Shown: piece after piece, positions 1 through 5,521 of the stretch
Numbering within the stretch: position 1 is the first letter of the stretch
Layout: each line of letters begins with the position of its first letter
Source of the DNA: Deltaproteobacteria bacterium
GTDB lineage: Bacteria; Desulfobacterota; Desulfarculia; Adiutricales; Adiutricaceae
Assembly (NCBI GenBank): GCA_031278835.1
Contig: JAITJP010000416.1
Location: forward strand, 1-9,738
DNA length: 9,738 nucleotides
Direction of reading: 5' to 3'
Program-made: the position numbers and the translations under genes
The notes under the pieces: model-generated
What the model saw: the letters and a program-made list of their open reading frames with translations, nothing else
Told to the model about the DNA's origin: nothing
Database searches by the model: none

Positions 1-1888
1 GGCCCTTAAGGTCAATGACCGAGATGACCATGTCGCGGTGACGGAAAACGGCCCCTTCTTTGTGGTGGTGGACCGAGTCGGCCGGGACGGTGACGATTTC
101 GTTAACAAACTCTAGGGGCAGGCAGAAGGTCGAGCTAGCCACCCGGAGCATGATGGCTTCTTTGGTGAGTAAGGTATTGGTAACCGGGAGCCTCAGGCCC
201 ACCGAGAGGCCCTGACCGGGCTTATTGTCAATAAGGACCTCGCCGTTCCATTTTTTTAAATTGGTCATGACCACGTCCATGCCCACGCCGCGGCCGGAGA
301 GATCGGTGGCCTGATCCTTGGTGGAAAGGCCGCTATTGAAGATAAGCATGGCGGCGTCTTTGTCGGAGATGGTTAGGGCCTGATCTTCAGTTAAAACGCC
401 CCTTTCGATGGCCTTAGTTTTAATTTTTTCTAAGTCCAGGCCGCGGCCGTCGTCGGCCACTTCGATAAAAATGGAGGCTTCTTCGGGGGTGACGGCGATA
501 TTGACCGTGCCCCGGCGAGGTTTTCCGACCGAGAGGCGCTCATCGGGGCCCTCCAAGCCGTGATCCACGGCGTTGCGGACGATGTGGACCATGGCCTGCT
601 CCACGTCATCGAGTAAACTCTTGTCAATGGGCACCCTCTCCCCGGTAATGACCATCTCGGCTTCTTTGCCAATCTTGTGGGAAATGTCCCTAACCAGGCG
701 GGGAAACTTCTTTAGGATATTGTTCATCTCGACTTGGCGAACTTCCATAATCGAGCGCTGGAGATTGACGATGTCCGTGGAAATGGTCCTAGAGACGGTG
801 GAAAAATCCCTTAGTAAGCCAGTATCAATGCCAGCCTGTCTGAAGGAAAACTGGAGGTGATTTAGGATCTCGCTCTTGGTGATGAGTTTACCGACTGATT
901 CTAAAAAAAGATCGATCTTGGCCTCATCGACCCTAATGGTCTTGACCTGGGGTTCCAGGGCCTTGGCCTGGCTTTTGGCCGGACCCGAGCTCTTGACGGC
1001 CGGACCTTCCACCTCAACGTGAAATTTTTCCTTAAGATCCTTAAGCATGGCCGCGAAGAACTCGACAATCATCTGGTCCATTTCGAGATGGCGTTCAGTA
1101 AAAAGCGACAGGCCGTCGCCCAATTCGGCGATTAGGTTCATGGCGTCTTCGGTGGCCACCTCGGCTAGGCTATTGTAGAGCTTATTGGCCGTATCCAGGA
1201 AGGCTTGGCCGTCTTGGGCGGTGGCTTTGCCCTCTTGAAATTTTTTCAATAACTCATCCATGGCCCTGACCTCATCGGTCAGATCGGCCCCGTTGTAATT
1301 AAACCTAATCTGGTTGGCCCCCTCCTCCTCCAAGGTGACCAAGGCCAAGCCATTATTGATTTCCTGGATGTCTTTTTTTAGATGCTCAATCTCCATTTCT
1401 TCCATGGCCGGCAGCAGGGCCTCGAGATCCTCAACCAGCTTTCGGGCCGATTCCACCAAAACCGTGTCCCGGCGATTGATCTTGTCGATCTGGTTTTGGA
1501 TTTCCCCGACAAAGGCCACGTGATCCACGGTCATGGTGGTGTAGGTGATGTCGTCTTCAAGTTTGGCGATGATGTCCCTAAATATGTCATTGCCTTTAAA
1601 AAGCAGATCAATAATCTTGGGGTACTTGGCCAGGATGGCGTTGTTTTTGTCGATCATCGACATCAGGTCTTCGAGACGGTGGGCGATATTGGCGATGTTA
1701 TCTACGTTAAACATCTTCGAGGAGCCCTTTAGCGAGTGCATATGCCTAAACAAAGAAAAAATGGTCTCGCTAGAGGTTGGATCCTGCTCGATGGCGACCA
1801 GCTCGTTATCCAGGGTGCCGATGGTCTCCCTAACCTCGTCTTTATATTGTTCGAACAGTTCGGCTAGATTTTCGTCGCTTACGTTCAT
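1..1888 (-). CDS. cheA: CheA-family chemotaxis-type histidine kinase, 3' end cut by window edge
   Basis: This is a cytoplasmic kinase that passes phosphate from its own histidine to a CheY-type receiver. The first 629 residues are visible, and I read the frame through without a break. An HPt domain comes first, with the motif R48-H-M-H-S-L-K-G, so H51 is the phosphorylation site. Residues about 100-315 are acidic and probably helical, and I do not recognise the usual CheY-binding P2 domain there. The dimerisation region starts near I318 (IRVDEAKID). The ATPase domain has an N box (H435, N439, D442-H-G), a G1 box (D479-D-G-R-G) and a G2 box (G532-R-G-V-G-M-D). A CheW-like P5 domain starts near residue 560 and is truncated. 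The start is ATG at 1888, preceded by a good Shine-Dalgarno (GGAGG). It lies 96 bp downstream of the receiver gene on the same strand, probably one operon. The family call is very secure. Which pathway it serves (flagellar, pili or other) cannot be told, because no receptor, cheW or motility gene is visible. Confidence 0.96.
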   Translation of the reverse strand, partial: MNVSDENLAELFEQYKDEVRETIGTLDNELVAIEQDPTSSETIFSLFRHMHSLKGSSKMFNVDNIANIAHRLEDLMSMIDKNNAILAKYPKIIDLLFKGNDIFRDIIAKLEDDITYTTMTVDHVAFVGEIQNQIDKINRRDTVLVESARKLVEDLEALLPAMEEMEIEHLKKDIQEINNGLALVTLEEEGANQIRFNYNGADLTDEVRAMDELLKKFQEGKATAQDGQAFLDTANKLYNSLAEVATEDAMNLIAELGDGLSLFTERHLEMDQMIVEFFAAMLKDLKEKFHVEVEGPAVKSSGPAKSQAKALEPQVKTIRVDEAKIDLFLESVGKLITKSEILNHLQFSFRQAGIDTGLLRDFSTVSRTISTDIVNLQRSIMEVRQVEMNNILKKFPRLVRDISHKIGKEAEMVITGERVPIDKSLLDDVEQAMVHIVRNAVDHGLEGPDERLSVGKPRRGTVNIAVTPEEASIFIEVADDGRGLDLEKIKTKAIERGVLTEDQALTISDKDAAMLIFNSGLSTKDQATDLSGRGVGMDVVMTNLKKWNGEVLIDNKPGQGLSVGLRLPVTNTLLTKEAIMLRVASSTFCLPLEFVNEIVTVPADSVHHHKEGAVFRHRDMVISVIDLKG

Positions 1889-1960
1889 TTGACCCCTCCG
1901 CAAGCCGTTTTCTTCGCTTGCCTGGGCGATTGGGCGTTATATGGCGAAATGATTGATCGA

Positions 1961-1978
1961 TTTTTCCTTAAGGAAAAA
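1961..1978. repeat. Perfect 18-bp palindrome between the receiver gene and cheA
   Basis: TTTTTCCTT followed by AAGGAAAAA forms an uninterrupted palindrome just past the stop codon of the receiver gene. As RNA it could fold only with loss of its central pairs, giving a weak hairpin with A/U-rich flanks. It may be a weak terminator or an mRNA processing site that lowers cheA expression relative to the receiver, or a binding site for a dimeric protein. It is seen once in the window, and its function is inference. Confidence 0.35.
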
Positions 1979-1984
1979 GCGGTT

Positions 1985-2365
1985 TTAGCCTAAACGCAGG
2001 GCCTTTTTGACGGCGGACATGACCTTTTCCTCATCGTAAGGCTTGATGATGTACTGCCTCGCTCCCATTTTTAAACAATGCATGACCGTCCTGGCATCCG
2101 AGACCGAGGAGGCCATGATAACGCAACTATCCGGATATTTTTCCATCAAGGTGGCCAAGACGTCGGTGCCCCTGATTTTTGGCATGACGATGTCCAAGGT
2201 GGTCAGGTCCGGCTTGTGGAGTTCGAAAAGGGTCAAGGCCTCCTCGCCGTCGGCGGCCTGGGCCACGACCTTGAAGCCCTCGTTAATAAAAATATTGAAC
2301 AACATCTGTCTCATGACCGGAGAATCATCGACAATCAGCACGGTTTGACCTGAGCCCAGAGGCAT
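1985..2365 (-). CDS. cheY: CheY-like single-domain response regulator
   Basis: This is a stand-alone receiver domain of 126 residues, close to the usual CheY length, with no output domain. The key residues are all in place: the acidic pair D13-D14, the phospho-acceptor D58 (LDIVMP context), the switch serine S86 (VIMAS) and the invariant lysine K108 followed by proline (IIKP). The ATG at 2365 is chosen because GAGGTGG lies 5 nt upstream of it. An upstream TTG at 2398 would add 11 residues but has no ribosome binding site. It is transcribed ahead of cheA on the same strand, so it is presumably the phosphate acceptor of that kinase. Whether it binds a flagellar motor switch, or acts on another output, cannot be told. 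Single-domain receivers of this shape are also used outside chemotaxis, so the symbol is provisional. Confidence 0.93.
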   Translation of the reverse strand: MPLGSGQTVLIVDDSPVMRQMLFNIFINEGFKVVAQAADGEEALTLFELHKPDLTTLDIVMPKIRGTDVLATLMEKYPDSCVIMASSVSDARTVMHCLKMGARQYIIKPYDEEKVMSAVKKALRLG

Positions 2366-2487
2366 GATGTCCACCTCATCCTGGTAGCCCCGACCCAACT
2401 TTGGGGGGCCAAAGGGAGCCGCGAAAGTCCCAAAAAAGAACTTGGCTCTGGGCCCGCTTAGGCCCTTTAAGCCTCCAGCGGACCGTT

Positions 2488-2505
2488 ATTATCATTATCA
2501 ATATC
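2488..2505. promoter_or_regulatory. Tandem ATTATC repeat, possible operator upstream of the receiver gene
   Basis: ATTATC, ATTATC and AATATC stand head to tail. Read on the minus strand this is GATATT-GATAAT-GATAAT, about 120-140 bp upstream of the receiver ATG. It may provide the -10 element of the minus-strand promoter, but no good -35 lies 16-18 bp upstream of it. GATAATGATAAT also matches the first two hexamers of the classical Fur box, but the third unit does not fit. So the Fur reading is only a resemblance. Confidence 0.3.
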
Positions 2506-2607
2506 TACTTTACGTTTAAAAAAAAGTGATCAATGAAAAAAAGTCTTAAAATACCATTGAACGACAAGGCTAAGATAACCTAACGAACGACTATTATCTT
2601 AAAAAAC

Positions 2608-2645
2608 AAAAAGAAAAATCCGAGCCCTGGTCAAAGACCAGGCTT
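2608..2645 (-). terminator. Candidate Rho-independent terminator on the minus strand
   Basis: The 7-bp perfect stem CCTGGTC/GACCAGG with a 3-nt loop occupies 2626-2642. On the minus strand it can be extended by two pairs past a bulged G. It is then followed, about four bases later, by TTTTT-C-TTTTT (2618 down to 2608). That order is the usual one for intrinsic termination of leftward transcripts. No minus-strand gene lies upstream of it, so it either ends an unrecognised short RNA or shields the receiver gene from leftward read-through. Confidence 0.5.
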
Positions 2646-2673
2646 GATTTGGGGGCCTAGCCCCAATTAAGCC
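2641..2673. repeat. Imperfect 13-bp inverted repeat next to the minus-strand terminator
   Basis: GGCTT (2641-2645) pairs with AAGCC (2669-2673). The helix continues through a G-U pair, ATT/AAT, one bulged T and GGGG/CCCC to a six-base loop GCCTAG. It abuts the stem at 2626-2642 and shares two bases with it, so on the minus strand the two hairpins would stand in tandem just before the T run. It has no T run on the plus strand. Its role is unknown. Confidence 0.45.
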
Positions 2674-2861
2674 TAAGCCGGATCGCCCGGATCCAACTTA
2701 ACAGCGAAAAGTATAACATTCTGGACCTTGATAGTCCAGATAAGCTTAATGGCCGAGCGAGCCCTTTTTGATAAAAAAAGGCTTTAAAAATACCTATCTA
2801 GCCGGTTTTGGCCCAATCAAGGGCTTTTTGACCAGGGCCCTGGGCCAGGGGATTTGTTAGA

Positions 2862-2903
2862 AAACTCCATAAAAATGACCTATTGGTCATTTTTATGGAG
2901 TTT
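2862..2903. repeat. 19-bp perfect inverted repeat with 4-nt loop
   Basis: The arms 2862-2880 and 2885-2903 are exact reverse complements around the loop TATT. It is the longest perfect hairpin in the window and is A/T-rich in its outer half. It lies just upstream of a promoter-like pair of hexamers. The plus-strand downstream side starts with only TTT before AGC, so it is not a typical terminator. It could be a two-way transcription barrier, a protein-binding site or a small repeat element. Only one copy is seen here. Confidence 0.6.
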
Positions 2904-2907
2904 AGCT

Positions 2908-2936
2908 TTGATTTGGCCGAGGGCTAAGTCTATAAA
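2908..2936 (+). promoter_or_regulatory. Possible upstream sigma70-type promoter for the aro cluster
   Basis: TTGATT (2908-2913) and TATAAA (2931-2936) are separated by exactly 17 bp, matching the sigma70 consensus at 4 and 5 of 6 positions. It starts right after the 19-bp hairpin. A transcript from here would have a leader of about 230 nt before aroA. This is weaker than the candidate at 2999-3027. Confidence 0.4.
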
Positions 2937-2942
2937 TTTTTA

Positions 2943-2965
2943 GGCCCTTTAATCAAAAAAGGGCC
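2943..2965. repeat. 8-bp inverted repeat upstream of aroA
   Basis: GGCCCTTT (2943-2950) and AAAGGGCC (2958-2965) form an 8-bp stem with a 7-nt loop. There is no T run after it on either strand. Its AGGGCCCGG right side is repeated at 2975-2983, giving a short direct repeat. Such pairings arise easily here because GGCC is so common. Confidence 0.3.
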
Positions 2966-2998
2966 CGGTCAAAAGAGGGCCCGGAGCCGGGAGCTCTC

Positions 2999-3027
2999 TT
3001 GAAATGTGAGCCGATTGGGTGGATAAT
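2999..3027 (+). promoter_or_regulatory. Best sigma70-type promoter for the aro cluster
   Basis: TTGAAA (2999-3004) and GATAAT (3022-3027) lie 17 bp apart, each matching the consensus at 5 of 6 bases. Transcription would begin near 3034, leaving a leader of about 138 nt before aroA. The -10 hexamer GATAAT is also the left arm of an inverted repeat with ATTATC at 3037-3042, which spans the predicted start site. That is a plausible operator geometry, but it is inferred only. Confidence 0.6.
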
Positions 3028-3033
3028 GAGCCC

Positions 3034-3171
3034 TGAATTATCTAGACCAAAGGCCGCCCCCCCTGGTTGGGGGCGCTTTTAGAGGGACTTAGCCTGGGCC
3101 CATGGGCTTGATTTAGGGCCTCTGGGCCCTTTGGTCATTAAGGCCTTTAAGTCCCTGGTTTTGGAGAGCCC
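3034..3171 (+). promoter_or_regulatory. Candidate structured 5' leader of aroA
   Basis: Four helices can be drawn. GACCAAAGG (3045-3053) pairs with CCTTTGGTC (3128-3136), 9 bp. AGGGACTTA (3083-3091) pairs with TAAGTCCCT (3148-3156), 9 bp. AGGGCC (3115-3120) pairs with GGCCCT (3125-3130). A GC-rich hairpin lies at 3055-3075. The two 9-bp helices cross, so they are either alternatives or a pseudoknot. The second ends 6 bases before the GGAG ribosome binding site (3163-3166). This layout would suit attenuation or control of translation. No leader peptide rich in Phe, Tyr or Trp codons is seen, and I recognise no known riboswitch class. Confidence 0.4.
3055..3080 (+). terminator. GC-rich hairpin with short T run in the aroA leader
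   Basis: CGCCCCC (3055-3061) pairs perfectly with GGGGGCG (3069-3075) around a 7-nt loop, and is followed by C and four Ts (3077-3080). On the plus strand it has the form of a short intrinsic terminator lying about 20 nt into the transcript from the promoter at 2999-3027. It could act as an attenuator. The T run is short, so it may instead only stabilise the 5' end. Confidence 0.45.
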
Positions 3172-4440
3172 ATGCCCTTTATTGGAGAGTTTAGCCCGCC
3201 GGGTGACAAATCGGTCAGTCACCGCTTGGTCCTAATGTCCCTGGTGGCCCAGGGGCAGATGTTGGTCCAGGGTTTGTCCGATTGTGAAGACCTTAAGACC
3301 AGTTTGAAGATTTTTAAGAGCCTGGGCGGGCGAGTTGAGCCGGAGGCTCAGGGCCTGAGGTTTTATGGCTTAGAGGGTAAGTGGCCGCCCCCGGAGAATC
3401 TGGAACTCATGTGTGACAATAGCGGCACGACCATCCGCTTACTGATGGGTTTATTGGCCGGGCGAAAGGGCAAGTATATTCTAGACGGCGACCCCCAGCT
3501 AAGGCGCCGGCCCATGGAAAGGGTGGCCGAGCCCCTGCGGCTGATGGGGGCCAAGATCGAAACTAGTTCCGGTAAACCGCCGGTGGTGATCGAGGGCCAA
3601 GAGCTTATGGGTATTGAATATAAACTCTCCGAGGCCAGCGCCCAGCTAAAAAGTGCCGTTTTATTGGCCGGCCTTTCGGCCCAGGGGCCCACCACGGTCA
3701 GCGAACCCCACCCCTCAAGGGATCATACCGAGCGCTTGATTGGCTATTTTGGCGGCCAGATTGAGGTCCAAAACCAGACCATGACCGTCCAGCCCTCGGA
3801 CTTAAGGCTGAGAAAATTTTTTCTAACCCCGGGTGACCCCTCCTCGGCGGCTTTTTTTCTGATTGCCGCGGCCATCATACCGGGCTCTCGGGTCACCGCC
3901 CAAAACTTACTTCTCTCCCGGGGCCGCTCGGGCTTTTTGCGGGTCTTGGATCGCATGGGGGCCATGGTCAGTTTAACCATGGTCAGCGACACCCCCGAAC
4001 CCACCGGAGACGTCACGGTCACCTACAATGGGCCCTTGGTGGCTACCGACATCCCGGCCGAGGATATCCCCAGTCTCATTGACGAAATACCCATTTTGGC
4101 CTTGGCGGCCACCCAGGCCCAGGGCCGCACCGTTTTTCACCAAGTCGATGAACTTAGGGTCAAAGAAACCGATCGGCTGATGGGCATCCGTCACCAGCTG
4201 GGCGCCCTGGGGGCCCGGCTCAATTCCGAGGGTGATGATCTAATTATTGACGGCCCGACTTCTTTCATCTTGCCCGAGTCCTTGGATTCAGGAAGCGATC
4301 ATCGGCTGGCCATGACCTTGTCCGTGGCCCTAAAGGCGGCCGGGGCCCCCCAGGTGCCCATCCTGGGCCGCCAGTCCATCGTCATCTCCTATCCCTCCTT
4401 TGACCAGCATCTGGCCAAACTCTGGCACCCGGTGGCCTAA
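3172..4440 (+). CDS. aroA: 3-phosphoshikimate 1-carboxyvinyltransferase (EPSP synthase)
   Basis: This enzyme joins shikimate 3-phosphate and phosphoenolpyruvate to make EPSP, the sixth step of the shikimate pathway, in the cytoplasm. At 422 residues it is of normal length. Visible family motifs are PGDKSVSHR (K13, R18), N83-S-G-T-T-I-R89, the R111-R-R-P-M segment, S156-A-Q158 with K160, the catalytic D304 (IDEIP), E332-T-D-R335 and D376-H-R378. The NSGTTIRL form resembles Bacillus-like class II enzymes more than E. coli AroA. The glycine that matters for glyphosate binding (G85) is kept. The glycine usually before NSG is D82 here. The start is ATG 3172 with GGAG 5 nt upstream; no alternative start lies between it and the upstream stop, so the N-terminus is a few residues shorter than usual. 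It is first gene of the aro cluster. Confidence 0.97.
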   Translation: MPFIGEFSPPGDKSVSHRLVLMSLVAQGQMLVQGLSDCEDLKTSLKIFKSLGGRVEPEAQGLRFYGLEGKWPPPENLELMCDNSGTTIRLLMGLLAGRKGKYILDGDPQLRRRPMERVAEPLRLMGAKIETSSGKPPVVIEGQELMGIEYKLSEASAQLKSAVLLAGLSAQGPTTVSEPHPSRDHTERLIGYFGGQIEVQNQTMTVQPSDLRLRKFFLTPGDPSSAAFFLIAAAIIPGSRVTAQNLLLSRGRSGFLRVLDRMGAMVSLTMVSDTPEPTGDVTVTYNGPLVATDIPAEDIPSLIDEIPILALAATQAQGRTVFHQVDELRVKETDRLMGIRHQLGALGARLNSEGDDLIIDGPTSFILPESLDSGSDHRLAMTLSVALKAAGAPQVPILGRQSIVISYPSFDQHLAKLWHPVA

Positions 4441-4482
4441 GCCCCCTGGCCCCAGCCCAGCAGGGCGGCCAAGATTTTGCTC

Positions 4483-4517
4483 AAAGGGCCCAGGCCGATC
4501 AGGGCCGCTGGCCCTTT
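4483..4517 (+). terminator. Weak hairpin after aroA
   Basis: AGGGCC (4501-4506), a 3-nt loop and GGCCCT (4510-4515) make a tight hairpin followed by only TT. Alternatively AAAGGGCC (4483-4490) pairs with GGCCCTTT (4510-4517). The 160-bp gap before aroE is the largest inside the first part of the cluster and turns AT-rich after 4516, so partial termination or a secondary promoter for aroE is possible. I see no good promoter hexamer pair in it. Confidence 0.35.
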
Positions 4518-4600
4518 AACTTTGATGAAAAAAAGAAACAAAATAAAACTTTAGCGGCTATTTTAGTTTTTAGATACTGAAAGGGCGGGTCGGGCGAACC

Positions 4601-5437
4601 ATGGCAGACCATTTAGGCAAAATTATTTATTTGGGCTTACTGGGGGGACCCCGGGTGCGCTACTCCCCTTCCCCGGCCATGCACAAAGCCGCTTTAAAAG
4701 AAAGCGCTTTGGAGGGCGACTATGTGGCCGTACAGGTTAGTCCCGAGAGCTTGGCCAAAACGGTGCAATCCTTATGGGATCTGGGCTATGAGGGCTTGAA
4801 CGTCACCAATCCTCATAAAATTACCGTGATGGACTTATTGGTGGGCTTATCCGATGAGGCCAAGGCCATTGGCTCGATTAATACCTTGGTTAGGACCAAG
4901 CAGGGTTATTTTGGGGAAAATACCGACGCCAGGGGTTTTCAGGCCGCCTATCTGCTTGATCTAAAAAATCCCGAAAAAATCAAGACCCTGGTCTTGGGGG
5001 CCGGCGGGGCGGCTCGGGGCGTGGTCACGGCCTTAAAAAAGGCCGGCTTTAGCCTAGGCATCTCCAGTCGGGACTTTAGTCAGGCCGAGGCCCTGGCCGC
5101 CGAGTTTGGCCAAAGGGCCCTGGATTGGCAGAGTTTGGGCGACTATGGTTCCTTTGACCTTTTGGTCAACGCCACCTCCTCGTCCAGTTTTGAGGATTTT
5201 TTGCCCAAACCCCCGACGGTTAGCCTCAAGCCCGGGGTCCGGGTCATTGACATCAATTACGGGCGGGATAATAATCATTTTGAGACCATCTGCCTTAGGG
5301 CCGGGGGCACCTTCCAAGACGGCTTGGGCATGTTGGCCCACCAAGCCCGGCTCTCCTTTATTTTGTGGACCAAGACCGACCCGGGCCTGGCCCCCTTTCT
5401 GGGGGCCTTGCGCAAACACCTAAACCCGGTTGAGTAA
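4601..5437 (+). CDS. aroE: Shikimate dehydrogenase (NADP-type)
   Basis: This enzyme reduces 3-dehydroshikimate to shikimate, the fourth step of the pathway. The protein has 278 residues, the usual length. Substrate-domain motifs are Y21-S-P-S-P-A-M-H (usually HSxSPxxHN), N67-V-T-N-P-H-K73 with the catalytic lysine, G91-S-I-N-T-L and N107-T-D109-A-R-G with the catalytic aspartate. The Rossmann part has G133-A-G-G-A-A. Arg157 in SSRD is placed to bind the NADP phosphate. The C-terminal signature DGLGMLAHQARLSF contains Q248. The usual NATxxGM loop is NATSSSSF here, which is atypical. The ATG at 4601 gives the expected N-terminus, but its ribosome binding site is poor (GGGCG). It lies 160 bp after aroA and 84 bp before aroKB. 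Confidence 0.96.
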   Translation: MADHLGKIIYLGLLGGPRVRYSPSPAMHKAALKESALEGDYVAVQVSPESLAKTVQSLWDLGYEGLNVTNPHKITVMDLLVGLSDEAKAIGSINTLVRTKQGYFGENTDARGFQAAYLLDLKNPEKIKTLVLGAGGAARGVVTALKKAGFSLGISSRDFSQAEALAAEFGQRALDWQSLGDYGSFDLLVNATSSSSFEDFLPKPPTVSLKPGVRVIDINYGRDNNHFETICLRAGGTFQDGLGMLAHQARLSFILWTKTDPGLAPFLGALRKHLNPVE

Positions 5438-5464
5438 ACCAAAAAAAACAAAAAATCATTTTGA

Positions 5465-5500
5465 CCAAAGCCGGCCGGCCCCAGGGGCGGCCGGCTTTGG
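5465..5500 (+). repeat. 13-bp perfect GC-rich hairpin between aroE and aroKB
   Basis: The arms 5465-5477 and 5488-5500 are exact reverse complements. Three further pairs can form in the ten-base loop (CCC/GGG with one bulged G). There is no T run after it on the plus strand. On the minus strand it is followed by an A/T-rich tract with several T runs (5440-5462), so it looks more like a terminator for antisense transcripts. In the aro mRNA it may mark a processing site or protect the upstream part. It ends 21 bp before the aroKB start. Confidence 0.6.
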
Positions 5501-5521
5501 CCGGATCATGGACCCCTATCA

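Larger units (their letters stand above)
2366..3171. other. Divergent intergenic region between the receiver gene and aroA
   Basis: About 0.8 kb without a convincing protein gene. It must hold the promoters for both divergent operons. I see promoter-like hexamers, several inverted repeats and one terminator-like hairpin, listed separately. Smaller hairpins are at 2399-2414 (CTTTGG, 4-nt loop, CCAAAG), 2720-2740 (TCTGGAC, 7-nt loop, GTCCAGA) and 2760-2783 (AGCC/GGCT around T and A runs). A short GCCC/GGGC hairpin at 2811-2824 is followed by five Ts and could be a weak plus-strand terminator. The AT-rich stretch 2483-2620 contrasts with the GC-rich genes around it. No tRNA or recognisable structural RNA was found by reading. 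Confidence 0.7.

Noticed and set aside
1382..1732. 116-codon plus-strand open frame opposite cheA
   Set aside because: It is the reverse complement of well-conserved CheA sequence and shows no recognisable protein features.
2533..2583. 16-codon ORF (MKKSLKIP...) in the intergenic region
   Set aside because: No clear ribosome binding site, no run of regulatory codons, and it is short enough to be chance in A-rich DNA.
2749..2787. 12-codon ORF as possible leader peptide upstream of aroA
   Set aside because: It has a single Phe, no Tyr or Trp codon, no ribosome binding site, and lies upstream of both candidate promoters.
2399..3171. Mobile element, tRNA or CRISPR array in the long gap
   Set aside because: No terminal repeats with a transposase, no cloverleaf, and no regularly spaced repeats are visible. 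The inverted repeats are single and differ from each other.
3363..3695. 110-codon minus-strand open frame inside aroA
   Set aside because: It lies antisense to a clear aroA reading frame, has no family motif and no ribosome binding site. Similar antisense frames in aroE, aroKB and aroC have the same explanation.
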